The notes beneath the pieces were generated by a model. The model was not told the DNA's origin, searched no databases, and saw only the letters and a list, made by a program, of their open reading frames with translations. From Dromaius novaehollandiae (Eukaryota > Chordata > Aves > Casuariiformes > Dromaiidae), in NCBI RefSeq assembly GCF_036370855.1, contig NC_088099.1:24829501-24893500 (forward strand): a stretch of DNA of 64,000 nt. The letters run 5' to 3'. This document shows positions 14,151 to 27,790 of this stretch, piece by piece. Every line of letters starts with the position of its first letter. Position 1 is the first letter of the stretch. A program made the position numbers and the translations under genes.

Positions 14151-14218
14151 CCAAATAGCATCACCAGCTCTGTTATCCTTCCTTTTTTCCTCAACAGAGA
14201 TGGTGATGCTATTTGTGG
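14151..14218. ncRNA. Compact 68-nt hairpin; candidate miRNA precursor or tiny MITE
   Basis: The left arm at 14151-14174 pairs with the right arm at 14193-14218 around an 18-nt pyrimidine-rich loop. AAATAGCATCACC pairs without a break to GGTGATGCTATTT, there is one mismatch (G/T side), then CTCTGTT pairs with AACAGAG. A two-base bulge sits at the base of the stem. Stem length (about 23 pairs) and total length match a vertebrate pre-miRNA, but I do not recognise either arm as a known miRNA seed. Transcription direction cannot be told from the sequence. The alternative is the remnant of a palindromic DNA transposon. The structure is seen directly; the function is inference. Confidence 0.4.
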
Positions 14219-14296
14219 TGGATGAATGTTCTGGGAACGTACAAAGCTGTGCTTCTAAGTAGATAATGCTTACAAAACGAGACTGATATATTCTGC

Positions 14297-14321
14297 AAAA
14301 AAAAAAAAAAAAAAAAAAAAA
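14297..14321. repeat. A25 homopolymer tract
   Basis: Uninterrupted run of 25 A. No AATAAA lies in the preceding 40 bases and no recognisable gene copy precedes it, so there is no support for a processed retrocopy. It may be a simple mononucleotide microsatellite. Confidence 0.95.
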
Positions 14322-17300
14322 TTGTTCTTAAGTATTTACCACAGAGCTTGAGTGGCTGCTTTTTGCTTGTAGTCTACAGCCTTTGAGGTGGATTGTGTGG
14401 CTTTAACTCTGGAGTAAAACTTCATTCTGAGTTGTTTGACTGAGGTCAATAGAACTGCTCAGGAGATATTACTCATCCCAGACAGGACTGCCAGAATCTT
14501 CTGGCATTTTGATTTTGGTTTGTCACTGGCCATCTAATTTCCCGGCGTTGTTTTGTGAAATGCATGATGGCAATTCTTAAAACATGAGAATATGAATAAC
14601 CAAATAGCAAGAAGTAGCAATTATTCTTTCTTTGAGTGAACACCCTTGTTTCCCTGTGAGTGCAGGTATTCATATGAAAAATAGCCCTTCAGCAAACATT
14701 TGTGTGAACAAAAAGCCTGCTTGTATGAATGCTCATAAATAACAAATTATGAGAATTGTAAACATGGTTGAACGGAATAGTCACCTGGCATTCCAATGAG
14801 TGATAGCAAACACTACGTAAAAGGGAAGCTAGCTTAAGAGTTCCATGTTCAAGGAATTTCTCAGGAAGCACAGAGGTATTTCAGTGTAGTCTGTGAGCAC
14901 AGAGTAGTCTGTCTTTGGGAGGGTACAAAACAGTGTTGTCTTCTCTCCATGAATGATAGTCTTGCACCCTGCTTATACCATACACTGGCAGAAAATTCAC
15001 ATTCCCATCTGAAGTCATCAGCTATGAGCAATCACCTCCAGGAACTGGACTCTAGGCAGAGGATTCTGACTGTGCTGGATCTGTGGGTTTTTTTAATCTC
15101 TTAGATGGCTAACTTGTGTCCACTTCTGTGCAGCTTTTACACTTCTGTGTAACTTTGGAGCCAGCACTGAGGAAATGGACTGATAATTGTGTTACTTCAG
15201 GAGCTGCCTAGACCAAAAGGTAATGTGTGTTCTGGTTCTCCACTAAGAAAATAATTTCTTTGGTAATTGTGTTGCCTTTAGATCAAAAGTGAGGTAGGAT
15301 ATCTCTGACTTGGTTTCCAAGGAAACAAATATATTTCGGATTAGGAGAATGACAAATACTATGCCGGAACTAAATCATGGTTTTGACTCCTAGCAGAGAA
15401 ACTTCATTTACTTTGGAAGTCCTGCTAAGCAGAAACCTGGGTACTGAGGGTATAAAACGAGTTTGCCAGACTTCTTAGAGTTGCTTTGGTTTCCACAGGC
15501 CATAACTCTGCCCAGTTCTCTCAGGCAACATTGATATCAGTGAATTAACAAACCAAAGGACAAACTAACGACACGACAGTCTGTACAATCCATTATTAGT
15601 GTACCTCCGCCATAGTTTTGGTCTAGGCCAGCCAATACTCTCTCAGACAGTATCAAGACAAAGCTCAAGGATCAAGTGCACTGTTACAGTCTAAGGATCA
15701 TTCTCAGTAAGAAAACACAGGTGAAGTGGACTTACAGAAATATAGGCTATTCCATGCCACATGTTCTCAAGGCCAGAGGATGAATGGGCCTTCGTTTGTT
15801 TTCTTTACCTGTAGCCTTTAGAAGCAGCAGAGAAGAGCTGTTTGGAGGCTATTTCATTTCATGGATTCCCACTCTCCCAGAGGTTACAGAAACTGTTCTA
15901 ACTAGTATCTGGCCAACAGTAGTCCTAGAAAGGCAATAGGTGACTTCAAGACAAGTGAAAAGCAATGAATGACCTCTGTCCCCCAGCAATATCCCATGAG
16001 AAAACTTCCAGGCCAAAACAATCTACCTAACCTATGGCCATGTAATTGTATACTTCTTCTGTGCACCTTCACCAAACACCATTTCTGTATAAAAATGGAA
16101 TCAATTTAGGGCAGAAATAAACTTGCAGTTTTTAAGGAATTAGATGAGGTTTGTTCATCTTTAGGTTAACTGCTGTAGGCACAGAAGTTACTGTAAGCAG
16201 AAGGAGGAACAGATACCAGTATTGGCTGCATTATGAATTTACACCTGATGAAGTTGGAGAAGTCTTATTCACTGGAAAAACTGTTGATTAAAATTAGTTG
16301 TCGATATGTTGCACACAGGAACAACCTCCTTTTTTTCCCCCTTCTTCTCTTAGCAAATGAAGAATTAGCTTCAGTGACAATAACTTCCATTTCCAGCAAA
16401 AATTCCTGTGTATATGCAATGTAATTTTCTGGTAGTGGTTTTCAACCAGCACACGGACTACGTGCATCCTGAAAGTATTGAAGAATGTTGGAATAAAATG
16501 TCACCTGTGTTGTGAGTAAGCAAATAATGATGCTATTTTGCTTATAGCAATAAATTCAAACAGTCTTGGAGATTGACCTGTTTACTCAAGGTGTTGGGAG
16601 AAAATACTGCCCAAGAATTTTCCCCTATCTCTTCCAGCGATGGTTACATATTAACCATCCCTCAGTCAGCAAAGAGAAATGAAAGAACGTTGACTGTAAA
16701 CTGATCTCTTGAAACTGAGCTGGCAGGTCCTGGCAGCAGTTTGAGGAGTCTCTGGAAAACTGCATCGGCTTTGGCAGTGTTAGGTAGGGCCTTTCTCAAA
16801 AACATGCCTGGGTGATCTGGTTTGCCAGAGCTCGCCCACAAGGCAGGTGACGTGCAAGGAGGTGGGCAGGTGGGAATAGCTCACGCAGCTGGAGGGCAAG
16901 ACTTTGCGCCTGTTGCAGCGAGTAGTGAGTGCTCGGTGTCCCTGGGGAAAGCTGCCTCATGGCTGGTGCCGGCAGCTTCCGGTGGCTAAACAAGAGGCAG
17001 TCAGGAAATCTGGCCTTGTGTCCGTATCTGCCCTTCCACGTACATGTAGTTACTGTTTCGCCTTGGGTTCAGCATCCACTTTTTCTTTTCCTTAGGTTTT
17101 GCCCATGTTGTCAAACAAGGCATCCATACAATAGCAGAAGTTGTTTGAAACAGAAATGGTTCTGCCTTGCACGTCACATGCCGCAGAACCTCTTCTCTGC
17201 GGCCCAAATAAGATGTTTGTATACTTACTTTGTGCCTGGTGAGGAAAAACAGCGCTTGTGGCATTCTAGATTCTAATGACAAAAGTGTATAATCAATTTA

Positions 17301-20300
17301 ACAGGGATATCCTATTACAAAATTACCAATTATGTAAGCAGGTATTGTTTGTAGAGAGAGAGACTGAACTTTTAGGTAAATTGGAGTGGTGACTGAGCAA
17401 TTCTGGTCCTGTCTATCTGCTTGTGAATGAGATGACTCCTTTCTCAAATTTAGCTCTCTAAAGTCTAGGTTCCCTCTAAAATGGCAAACAGAGAGAGTCA
17501 CCTTCTGAGGGTACCTATCCCTTCATGTAAGGAAGCCTATGTGATATAGTTTAGACAGTTCATGTACACAAGATGAATCCCGTTCTGTTGTATCTAGCCC
17601 CTTAGACTGGAGGGATAGGCAAGCTTAGGTGTTTTTCCAACTATCGAGTAACTCTTTGCTACGACATTTTTACAGGTTAGTCTCTCACATAATTAGCCTT
17701 TTGACCTAGAGGTTACCAAAAAGGTATTTATGTATGCACAACAAGATGAGATCCTTGAAATGATTAAAACTAGCCTAAAATTGCTTCCTACAAATTTTTG
17801 CTACTGCTGCTACGCATCCTGAGAATACTAAACCTGCAGCTGGAAGGCAGTTGTCTGATACCGATCATGCTAAGGCAGTTCGCTATTTAAGTAACTACTG
17901 TAATTACACGGGAAGACAGGCTCAAGGAAAAGCGCTTCCTCCAAGCCAGCAGGCAGTGTGTGGCTGACCACTCCAAAGCCAAGAATCTAGGATCTGAGAG
18001 CTACTAAATGAGGAAACACCTTGTTTTCCTATACAGACACTTCTTGATCTGCCTTATTAGACACTGGGTAGAACAGCAAAACCACAGGCAGTCTACTGAG
18101 GTCTGTTTTGTGATCAAACTTGCAGAGGCAGCTTCAAGGATGCATAAATCCCCATGAAAGAAAATATTGTGTGGGCATCTTAATATACAGGTCAACATGT
18201 GCAAAGATAACCAGTTTAAAAATTGTGCATTAATTTTCAATATTTAAAATTAAATATTTCCTAAGTTCAAATTACTGATATTAGACTTTCATTTAGGGAA
18301 CCAGAAAAAAAAAACCTACATTATCTTTTAGCTAAATTATCTAGTCACAGTAATGAAAAAGGATCCCGCTTTCCTGATGTGAAGTTATACTGTATCATGA
18401 ATCATTCAGCATTAAAACAAATCAGGCATTGGATAAAAGTTAAACTTCATGCTGGGCTCTAATGGAGGAGGAGTACTCAAAACCAATTCCCCTTAAATTG
18501 CCCTTCTGTTAGATACATTAAAGTAATTCCCACACTTGTGCAGACATGATAGATCATGTTGCCTGCAAATGCTTGGGTCTTTAGTAATAAGTCTGAAGTT
18601 TAAAGCTTTTTATCCTTAGCTCTCAATATGATACAACCTTGTTTTTGAAAAACTTTTTTTCAAAAGTCTAATTAGATGCAGAACTCTTTAGAAAGCTGTC
18701 AGTTTTATTCCAATAGTTTTATATTCCTTTTAGCCTTCAAGCAAGGTAATTTAAGCAAATAAGTATTTTATTGGTAGTGATTTATCTCGGTTGTGATAAC
18801 ATACTCTGGAGGTCTTGTCTGAAAGCACTACCTAAAGTCTCTGCCCCAGTGAGCTCATTGCCTCTAAATGGTATAGGAAGAGGTGAATACATAGTCAAGT
18901 GGGAGAAAGATTAGAGCACATCAAATGCATCTATGGTAGGTAAACCAGTAAAATACAGGTCTCAATGGTCATAAGCTTACCCTGTAACAGAGACCAAACA
19001 AGACGTTAGGAAAAATATCCTAGAACAACTGATCCAAAATTATTGAAAAACTATGGAGAAAAATAAAATCTAAGGTGGGATAATTTATTTTTAAGCCACT
19101 TTTGGCTCCAGAGAGACAAATGGCAAAGATTGCAACCATATGAGTTTGAAAATTTCTTCCTGCTTCCACAGAAGTTGGTAGCAAACTCCATTGGTTAAGT
19201 GGGAACAAGATTCAATCCCTGGATATTGGAACTTTGTGCCTGAAACTGGTTTGCTTTACAAAACACTGCTGGTGATCAGATAAGTACCTAGGTTGTCTAT
19301 TGATTTACGGCCAAGCTAATTGCTGGCATGAACACTGACAACTCGATGTTCTTCGGCAGAGTTTAAGGACTAAGCTGTCTGATCACATACTTTCTTTTTT
19401 GTGATGATTTAAGTACAGATTGTAGCCAAATGAGGTCTTTGTATAAAGTGATCTTCTGTGTGCAGCACTTCTTGGGAATTGGCAGTGCCTCTTACTGCTA
19501 CTTCATGAAATATATCATTGGCACATCCTTCTGTGTAATAGTTGCAAAAAAGACCAAAGCTTTATTAGCTAAACATAATTGCAACTCACTGTATCTTAGA
19601 CTCTGGCTCAGAGTGTTGGCTGCAACTCCGACATAGAGGATACACAAGAAGAGGCTCCTTCCTGCTTTTATTTGTTTCTGTGCAGGCAAGAACTAGCCTT
19701 GCTCCTTTTATCTGGTCATGACAGTATTGTTCTTTCCATATGCAGCTTCCTGTCAAATTCTCATCTTGGATATGAGCATACAGAAGAACAAGTTTGAATC
19801 TAGCCTTCAAGTCTTATTTTTTTTGTGAAAAAATGTAACAAAGGAGACTATTCACCAATGTGTGCATGTGCAGACCCAGGGAAAAGAACCAGTGCTCAAG
19901 TCAGGCCCTTGCTACATCAAAGGAGTATGTACAGTGCTGGAGGCTGGAGTTTCTCCTTTGAACTAGGGCTAGCTGACTGCCAGGGGCAATCAAGGTTTAC
20001 AGCCAGCAATCCTGGCTGCAGCCACGCTGAGGCTAAGAGCAAGATAAACTGGACTCGTTGGCTGGCAAGGCTGGGGGAGGTTTGTCTCACTTGTCTTTGC
20101 TGCTCACCATGCATTTACCTGAGCTGGTGCTCTGTGGCTTGCTTTTGCTTGTCCCTGTCCCAAACCTGATTCCTCTTTCTGATGAGTTTGCTTGGCACTG
20201 TTCCCAGTGCTGTGATACTGTCTGGGGTGAACATTAGGCACCAGAAGCAATCAGTCATCTATTGCTTGGCTCATCTGTAACATGATGAGCACTGAGATAG

Positions 20301-23300
20301 CATTACTGACTTGACACCTGAAAGGACCACAGAAAAGTGCCTTTTGCAGAAACTCAAGAAGATTACTGAGTTATAAAGAAATATTCTTTTCATGAGCACA
20401 CTAGAGGAAAATTTGAGCTCTTCAGGAGCCAGATAACTGCCCAAATCTCCAAGTGGTATTGTCAATGATTCTGAGAGTAAAAGCAAAAAAAATGTACTTT
20501 TATTTATGAAGTCTCTTATGTACGCATTACTGCACTGAAAAATTTTATCTTCCCAGTTAAACTGTATGAGTAATATTCTTGTGTGGTGATAAACATTAAC
20601 ATCCACTCTATTGAAAATCTATTGAAAAGACTCTTTTTTAGAGTTTCTAATTCCCAACCTGCAGACCTGACTGTACTACAGACAGAAAGTCTTCTCAGAA
20701 TGGGCAACTAAGTGCTTATAGAGATGTGTCATTTTTCTGCACTAATCTATTTGACTAGTATGGTTTGCATCGTTAAAATTCTCATGGAGTCCCATAGCAA
20801 AGGAATTGAATAAATGCAAAGATATTAGCATAGTTATATTAAATTGAAGTTGTTTCCCATTTTGCTTTCATTGGATGTTTTATTAATTACAATGAGATCA
20901 TTAATTTTTTGTGTTGAGGCCAGTCTGTACAGTGTGCTTTTCTCCATCAAGCTGAACTTGGGAATGCTGTTCTTCATTGTTTGATATGAGCAGAGCTGTA
21001 AAAGCATAAATGTTTGATATTGCTCTGCTGGGAAATATAATTCTACTTAGCTGTTTTTTAGAGTTATAATGCAAGAGCAATTCCCTGTTAAGTTATTCTT
21101 TTTTGTGACAAAAAGCAAACAGAAGCTTGCATTATCATTCCATTAACAGCATGGTTAAAATGATTAGCCAGGTTGCTTTTTCTTTCTACCGTAACCTTTT
21201 TTCCCCTGTTCAGACCTGGCTGGTAGCACTTGTATTTTGTTTAGGTATTTTGCAAATAGAACACTTATTTGTCTACCTGGAGTCTTTGCTTAGGAGTAGT
21301 GTGGGGGAGGTGAAGTATTCATGCAAAGTACTTGAGCAAGAGCACAAGAAACTCAAGCTCTCCCCTCCTCACCGTTGATATGAAAGGATTAGCAAAAATT
21401 TAAAAGTATTACTCTGCCTCTGTGCCCTTCCTTTCTTTATAGAACTCTAACAGAAAGTGCTAAAACTAACCTCCTTGCAAGCATGTTGTTTGATTCATTT
21501 TTGTTTTGAAAAGTCAGCTCCATTTTCTTCAACAGCACTAGCTGTCTACATCATGTAACTAACTACAAGATCCTTCCCCTCAACTTTGCTGGCTATTAAT
21601 GTGACAACTGAGTCAAGCTTGTAACGATCCTGAATCTTTCATGGTAAATCACATCAGTTAGCTAATACTGGAGAAAAAGGTTGCTGAGAAACAGAGGGCT
21701 CTTTTTCCAACTGTGGCAGACACCCTGCTAATCCATGCTAACCACAGTAGCTAATTCTCATTAACAACAACAGCTGCATTGTCACTGCTCTTTCTGTAAC
21801 CTTACTGGAGAGGCACCTCAGAAGATCAGTCTCAGAGCTTCTGTTGTTCTCCAGACATTACTGAACATCACAAATCTACACCAGCTTGTTACTCTTGTCC
21901 TCTCCTACTCAGGGATGAAGCAATGTTTTTGCAGACCACTGAGGCCACACGGTCTTCTCACGCTGAAGGAGGAGGGGAAAAATTGTTCTCCCTTTAACAG
22001 ACAGACTGTCTGAGTCAGATAAGCCATTAATCCTCAGCATTCATGGTCAAATTTGCAACAATCCATGCTAAATTAGCACTGCCACAATAAGGAAGTGCAG
22101 ATGCTATTTTTACTGCACAAATTTTTCTTAGTTTACTCTGACCCAAAAAAAGAAAGTCATGTATATTGTGGAGACAACTCATTTTAGGAGTTCTTCATTA
22201 TATTCGTGACTACTGGCCCTTTTGTTTTAGAGATGAGAAAAGCATGCAAACTTCAGATGAGAAATCAGAGGTAGACTCTGCAGTCCTTTTTGGGGGGAAG
22301 CAATAAAGAACTTAGGGCAATGAGTTCTGGTGCAGTCTCCAGTTCTCAGGAATCAGCAGCCACAGTTGGAAGTTTGGCTCAGTTCTTTGCCAGATGAGGA
22401 TGGCAGTCTCAGTTTTGTGAAAAACGAGTGCAAACAATTCTTCAGCCACCTTCTGCTGATCGAAATGCTGCCCTTGACTAACCTGATGGGGCTTCTCCTG
22501 CACTCGATAGGAGCTGTAATCGAGTTGAGAGAAGACTTTATAGCTCTGAATTTAAGAAATTCATATTCAGGCTGCCCTATACACTTACCTCATCGTGTAA
22601 ACTGTTTTCTGTACTGATTCTGCACCACATTATGCTGCCTACATTATTACCAACCCCACTGAAGTAACTGCTGCGGAGAGAAAGTTGTGAGTTTGACTAG
22701 CAGTTTGAGGTGCTGTTTAGACTTTTGGGGGGTCTGTGAAACAGGGAATGCATTATTACCATCATATGAGGTTCTTTATAAGTCAATGGAAAACTAGATA
22801 ATAGGACTCGGCTCATCATGTTTTATTTTAGGTTTTTTTTTTTTTTTCAGGAATGATGTGTTGTTAAAATGGTTAGCTGCTTTTGCATTCCCCTGTGTTA
22901 ATACCTTGGATGTTGGCTTCTACAGAGTTGCTGAGATATGGGCTCCATTGATCTGTGTTATTTATTGGCCCAGAAATAAAGACCCTTAAAATGAAAACAA
23001 CTTTTACATTAGCTGTTACATGATATTGAAAAGGAGAAGTATTTACCTACAGTAGTGCCAAACACTTTAATAACTGACTAGTGTTAGAGAATAATCAATG
23101 TCCTGTGGAAACTTCAGTGTATCCAGAGACCAATACCAAGAACATTAGTCAATAGTGAATGTAGGAAAATGCTGCTTGCCTCTTTTGGTTTGTTTGGAAC
23201 AAGCTATAGGTTATACTTAATCACTCCCGGACACAATATGTAGAGAACATAGTCCTGCAGATGGTAGACAACTACATCCAGTGTTCTTATTCTTGGGAAA

Positions 23301-26300
23301 GAAAAAACCCTTGTAACTGATTGTAAGAAGCCTCACTATCCCCTTTACCCACCAGCTGAAGGAAAATGGCAGGAAATTGGAAAGGTGTCTTCTGTATTTC
23401 CTAACCATTCTCCTAAGACAGCAGTGGATAACCTCTTCCTCTTGAGCTGCCAGCATGCTTGTGAGAAGTTCAACGGTATCTCCTATGCTGAGGCCACAAC
23501 ATGAGCAGCTGTGGGGCCACGTTGCTTTGGGAGCTGCTGGGTAACAAAAGGTAATCCAGGGCTGCTGGACTGGCCTAGGGGTTCAGTGGCACTGCCAGCC
23601 TTGGCTCATGTTGCAACAGAGTTACAGGGCCCTTCTTGTACTCTCCCGACTGAGAAATGCTCTACTGAGCTTGTGCTCTCCTTGGCTCATGATACATGGG
23701 TCGTATCCTGAGGCTCATTGTTGTGTGAAAATTCTGATGTTCTTCTCATAGGCTCAGGAAAGCTGGCCACTGCTACTCTAAATTTTTGCTGATGGAAAAG
23801 ACCTGTCATTTTGTTTGTACCTCAGTCTCTGAAGTAAAGGACAAATCTTTTGTATTGTACCCAGATCTTTAACTGCTGTGAATAAAGAAAGTTCAGGGAA
23901 GAGGTGCTTGAACATTCTCTGTGTGACACTTTCGAACTGTATGCTGCCAGTGGGGCAGAGGGGAAGGGCTAAAGAGCAGGATCAAGAAACAAGTAGAAAA
24001 GAGTATGTTAAAGCCTCATTAGCAAGGCTTGACCATTTTGCCAGCACATGCCTTTTAAGTGAGACAAGACTTGAATCAGGAGTGGTTTCTTCCAAGCCTT
24101 CAAGAGGAGCAGCTGTATAAATTAACATGAAACATGATGTTGTGCAAAGTGGAAAAGACAGTACAAAGAACGACTGCAGCATATAGAGTCAAAGCTACTA
24201 AGTGGCTTTGTCCCTTTGTCATGGCTGTCTAGCCAGGGAATTCTCTGGAGCAATGACTTTCTAATGGAAAATGTAATTGAAGCACAGTCAAAATCTTCCT
24301 CAGGGAAAATGTTGACACTACAAGATGGCCTTTCTATTTCTGATAGAGAAAATTGAAATAAAATATTTGATTTGGGGTGGGTTAGGCTCAAATTAACACC
24401 TTGTTGGACTGACCTGAAGTGTTAATTGAAACATACCAGTTCATTGCTCTGAGAGCTGCCATGTAGGGTCCTGTTTTCCGTTATTGGCTGGGTTCCCCAG
24501 AAGATTAAATTTGCCAAATGCTCTGCAAGCTTTCCACTGTACGAGCTCCAGGATTTGCCATGGTGATGGTACCCAGCCCACAGAGTGCCTTCAGCTCCTG
24601 AACGTGTAACAGTGCTGGTTTTGAACTGACTTGAAATGGAGCATTAAGCCAAGTTCAGAGCATTTCACTTCAGGAATGCCGAAGCAGCTCATCTGATGTT
24701 TCCAGATTCAGCCTTGCTCTTCCATGAAGCTTCCAAAAATACAGGCCTTTTCCCTAATGTGGGGTGACAGCAAAACTAAAAATTCCCCTGCTAACCTGTG
24801 AGCAGGGGAAGTTTTGGAGGCCTGGAGCAGGTGGTAGGCTGAAGGTTTGTCACGGTAGGGAAGAAAACTAATTGATCTCACTACCCTATTGACAAGAGAA
24901 GCAGAGGAAAACAAAGCGCTCTGCTTCCGAGTGAGCAATTGGAGAGCCAAGAGCCAGCAGCTTGTGTGACAGCTGGTGTTGCTAGTTGTCCTGGAGGGCA
25001 ATGCTGGTCTCCTCTCCTTCCCCCCGCTCTGGACTAAGTTCCAATTAACTAGGCAAAAAAGAGCTCTGAGCAACACTCTGGAAAACATCCCAAGATCCAA
25101 ATGTTGAGGCAGTTTTATTATAAGTGGCTAAATTAAAACTAAAGCAGAGGGACAATAGTCTTACAGTTTGGAATCTCTGATACCATGTGTCCTTTGCTGG
25201 AAGCAATGATGATATATTTTCTGTGAACAGCTAAATAGAAAAAAGGTATGAAGTGTTGCTATCTTTGTCCACGTCCATCATTAAATTGTGTATTTGATTT
25301 CACTTTCTTTCTACTGGTGTGTTCAGCTAGCCTAGGTATAACTTGGTTTTCTTAGTTACTCTAGCTGCCTATGTAAAATTACAACTGCAGGTGAAAACAA
25401 GAAAATTAAATACACGCTACAAGAAAGAAGAAAGAAAAATCTCCAGTATTGTTTCATACTCTCATTTGTAACTGCATATACTATTTTCTCAAAAAGTATG
25501 TAGGAAAACAAAACAAAAAGAAGAACTTGCTAGTTAAAGCCTTCAGTTAAGCTACTGTAAGAGGTCTAGGCTATTCCTTGAAGTTTCTTTCCAATATTTA
25601 AAAGGTATAGGTTGAGTCATATACTCTGCATGGCTGGGTACATGTTCATAGTACAAATATGGCACATATGGAGAGGGGGAAAGCTGTAGATTGACTATAT
25701 CTTCAAACATATTCAAGAAAAAATATTGTCGATATTGTTAAAATGTAAAAACAAAAAACTCTTTTACTGAGAAACAAGGTCAAAATTGGTTTGCTTTATA
25801 ACAGCTAAATCTTCCCAAAGGGAAACACAGTATTGATGATGTTAAAACCCAGATAAACAGAGCACTCTTGACTTTATTAAACTCAAGTCAATTGGGTTTT
25901 CATCATTATGACCAAGTCTTCCCACATACACAAAGGGAGGCAAAACGTTGCAGCTGCTGTTAAAACTCTTTATTAAAACTTTGGTAATAACTTTTTTTTT
26001 TTTGTATTCTGTTTTTTTTTATGTTAGAATTGGTTTATTTCCCTAAAAAAAAACCCAAAACAAAAAGAAGCTGATTACAGAAGGTTGTTTTGTTATAGAA
26101 GGCTTTATATGGACCCAGGCCTTTCTCTTTCACAAAATTTCAAAGTGGCATTGCATAACTTATGTGAATTTTATCAAAGCAAATTGCAACTGAGGATACT
26201 CTTCCTTGTTTAGTTTTCCTAGTTAGCTTAAGAGTTTCACAGTCTTTAGCAATATGACTCTATCTAAAGCTAGTATTTGCCTTGAGAGAGAAATGTCTGC

Positions 26301-26399
26301 AGAATCACTTGTGGACTTTCATAAAAGCTTTGAGGAGGCATTCTCCATAACTGAAAGAATCTATTTTGCTAGGAGAGGAGGGCATGCCCTAGGGTCTAT
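14322..26399. other. Intergenic DNA, no gene recognised
   Basis: AT-rich sequence with scattered short open frames, including a 130-codon frame on the - strand at 24708-25100 and overlapping frames near 16.8-17.3 kb. None has recognisable motifs or homology. Three pockets are noticeably GC-richer (about 16820-17060, 19850-20170 and 23500-23650), which could be old exons, regulatory DNA or decayed repeats. I cannot decide between these from sequence alone. Confidence 0.55.
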
Positions 26400-27790
26400 G
26401 ACTAATTCAGGATGGGTGTTGTAGAAATCCTGCTGTTAGTCAAAGGACCCTTCCTAAAAGAACAGACCTTACTGGAAAAGACCGAAATAGAGAAAGTTTT
26501 GACTATCTCAGCCTTTTCTGCATCCTTCATCACTATTTCCCCCGCCTCATTCAGCAATAGCTACTGTTTTCCTTGGTCTTCCTGCTGCTGCTGACGTAGC
26601 TATAGAAGTCCTGCTTGCTGTCCTTCACATCCCTTGCCATTTTCAACTCCAGCTGAGCTTTGGCCTCAAGTCCATCCCTGCATGCTGAGGCAATGTCACT
26701 ATATTCCTTTTTGGTACCTGTTCCTGTTTCTGCACTCCATGCACTTCTTCTGCGCTTGGGCTCAGTCAGGAGTTTCTAATTCAGCCAAGTTGGCCTCCTG
26801 CCCTGTCTGCTTGATTTCCTGCATATTGGGATAGATTGTTTTCATGCTTTGAGGAAGTTCTGCTTCAACATTAACCAAATCTCCCAGAACTTTTTGCCCT
26901 TTGGGACAGCCTCTGATGTGATCCTGCCTATCTTTTCCCTGAACAAGCCAAAGTCTGCTCATCCGAACTCCACGGTCTTTACTCTAATATGTGCCCTTCT
27001 CACTAACCTCAGAATCCTCTACCCAGGACCACTCTACTGTCTCATGAATGATCATCCTGACCATTCTTTGTTTCTGAGTAGCAGATGAAGCAGAGTGCCT
27101 CCTTTTGCCAGCCTGTTCAGCAGCTACATCAGAAAATTGTCCCACTCCAGGATTTCCAGGATTGCTTGCACCCTGTTTGTTGCCATTCCAACAAGATATC
27201 AGTGTGGTTTAAGGCTTCCATGGGAACTCAGGCTTGCAGTTGGAAAACTTCGAGTTGTTTAAAATGGGCTTTGTCCATTGCTGCTTCTTCATTTGGTGAT
27301 CTGTAGCAGATGCCTGCCAAGGTGTCCCACCTTGCTGGCCTCCTCTCTGATCCTTACCCCTTGGCTATTGACAGCCATATCACTTGTCCCATAGCAGTTT
27401 TGCACTTCAGCATTTGAGCTGCTCCTTTGTGTGGTGTACTCATCTTCCTGCCTGTACTTTCTGAAGAGTCTCTATCCATCCATCACAGCACTCCAGTTGT
27501 GTGATGTACAGAGAGACATGATGGAATATATTTCCATTGATCTCATTGCTCTGCATCTGCATGTGGACTTCTAATTCCTCATGTTTGCTTCCCATGCTGT
27601 GTGAATTTGCATATAGGCATTTGAGATGCCCCTGGTAAGCCTGCTTTCTTGGTGTGAATACATCCCCCACTGTTCTGTCCCAGGTGCTCTCCCACCCCTT
27701 CTCTTGTTCTACCACTATTTGTAGGTGTTGATCTCCATCTCCCAATGAAGCTAGAAGATGTTGATTCAAGGCTGAACTAGTTCTTTTTTC
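26400..27790 (-). mobile_element. CR1 LINE fragment, start of ORF2 without RT or 3' end
   Basis: Read on the - strand from about 27790 downward. The open frame at 27440-27769 contains GHLKCLYANSHSMGSKHEELE, the start of the CR1 ORF2 endonuclease (families have LKCLYTNARSMGNKQEELE). Further along come a 'YRSPNEE' segment near 27300 (usual YRPPNQ), a PICRKSSRQGRRPTW-like linker near 26800, a 'KAQLELKMARDVKDSKQDFY' stretch near 26600-26670 and an 'EKAE' stretch near 26500. Many frameshifts and stops break the frame. The sequence stops matching at about 26400, before the reverse transcriptase. That leaves a 5' piece with no 3' end, the opposite of ordinary CR1 truncation, so a deletion or rearrangement at that edge is likely. 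Edges are approximate. Confidence 0.82.

Noticed and set aside
16030-16130. TATAAAAATGG and AATAAA arrangement suggesting an LTR
   Set aside because: No terminal repeats or internal retroviral sequence; AT-rich coincidence is more likely.
22330-22617. 95-codon + strand ORF considered as a transposase relic
   Set aside because: A few residues seemed reminiscent of hAT-like proteins but no motif could be anchored.
24708-25100. 130-codon - strand ORF
   Set aside because: No recognisable domain or homology, and unremarkable flanks. Length is compatible with chance.
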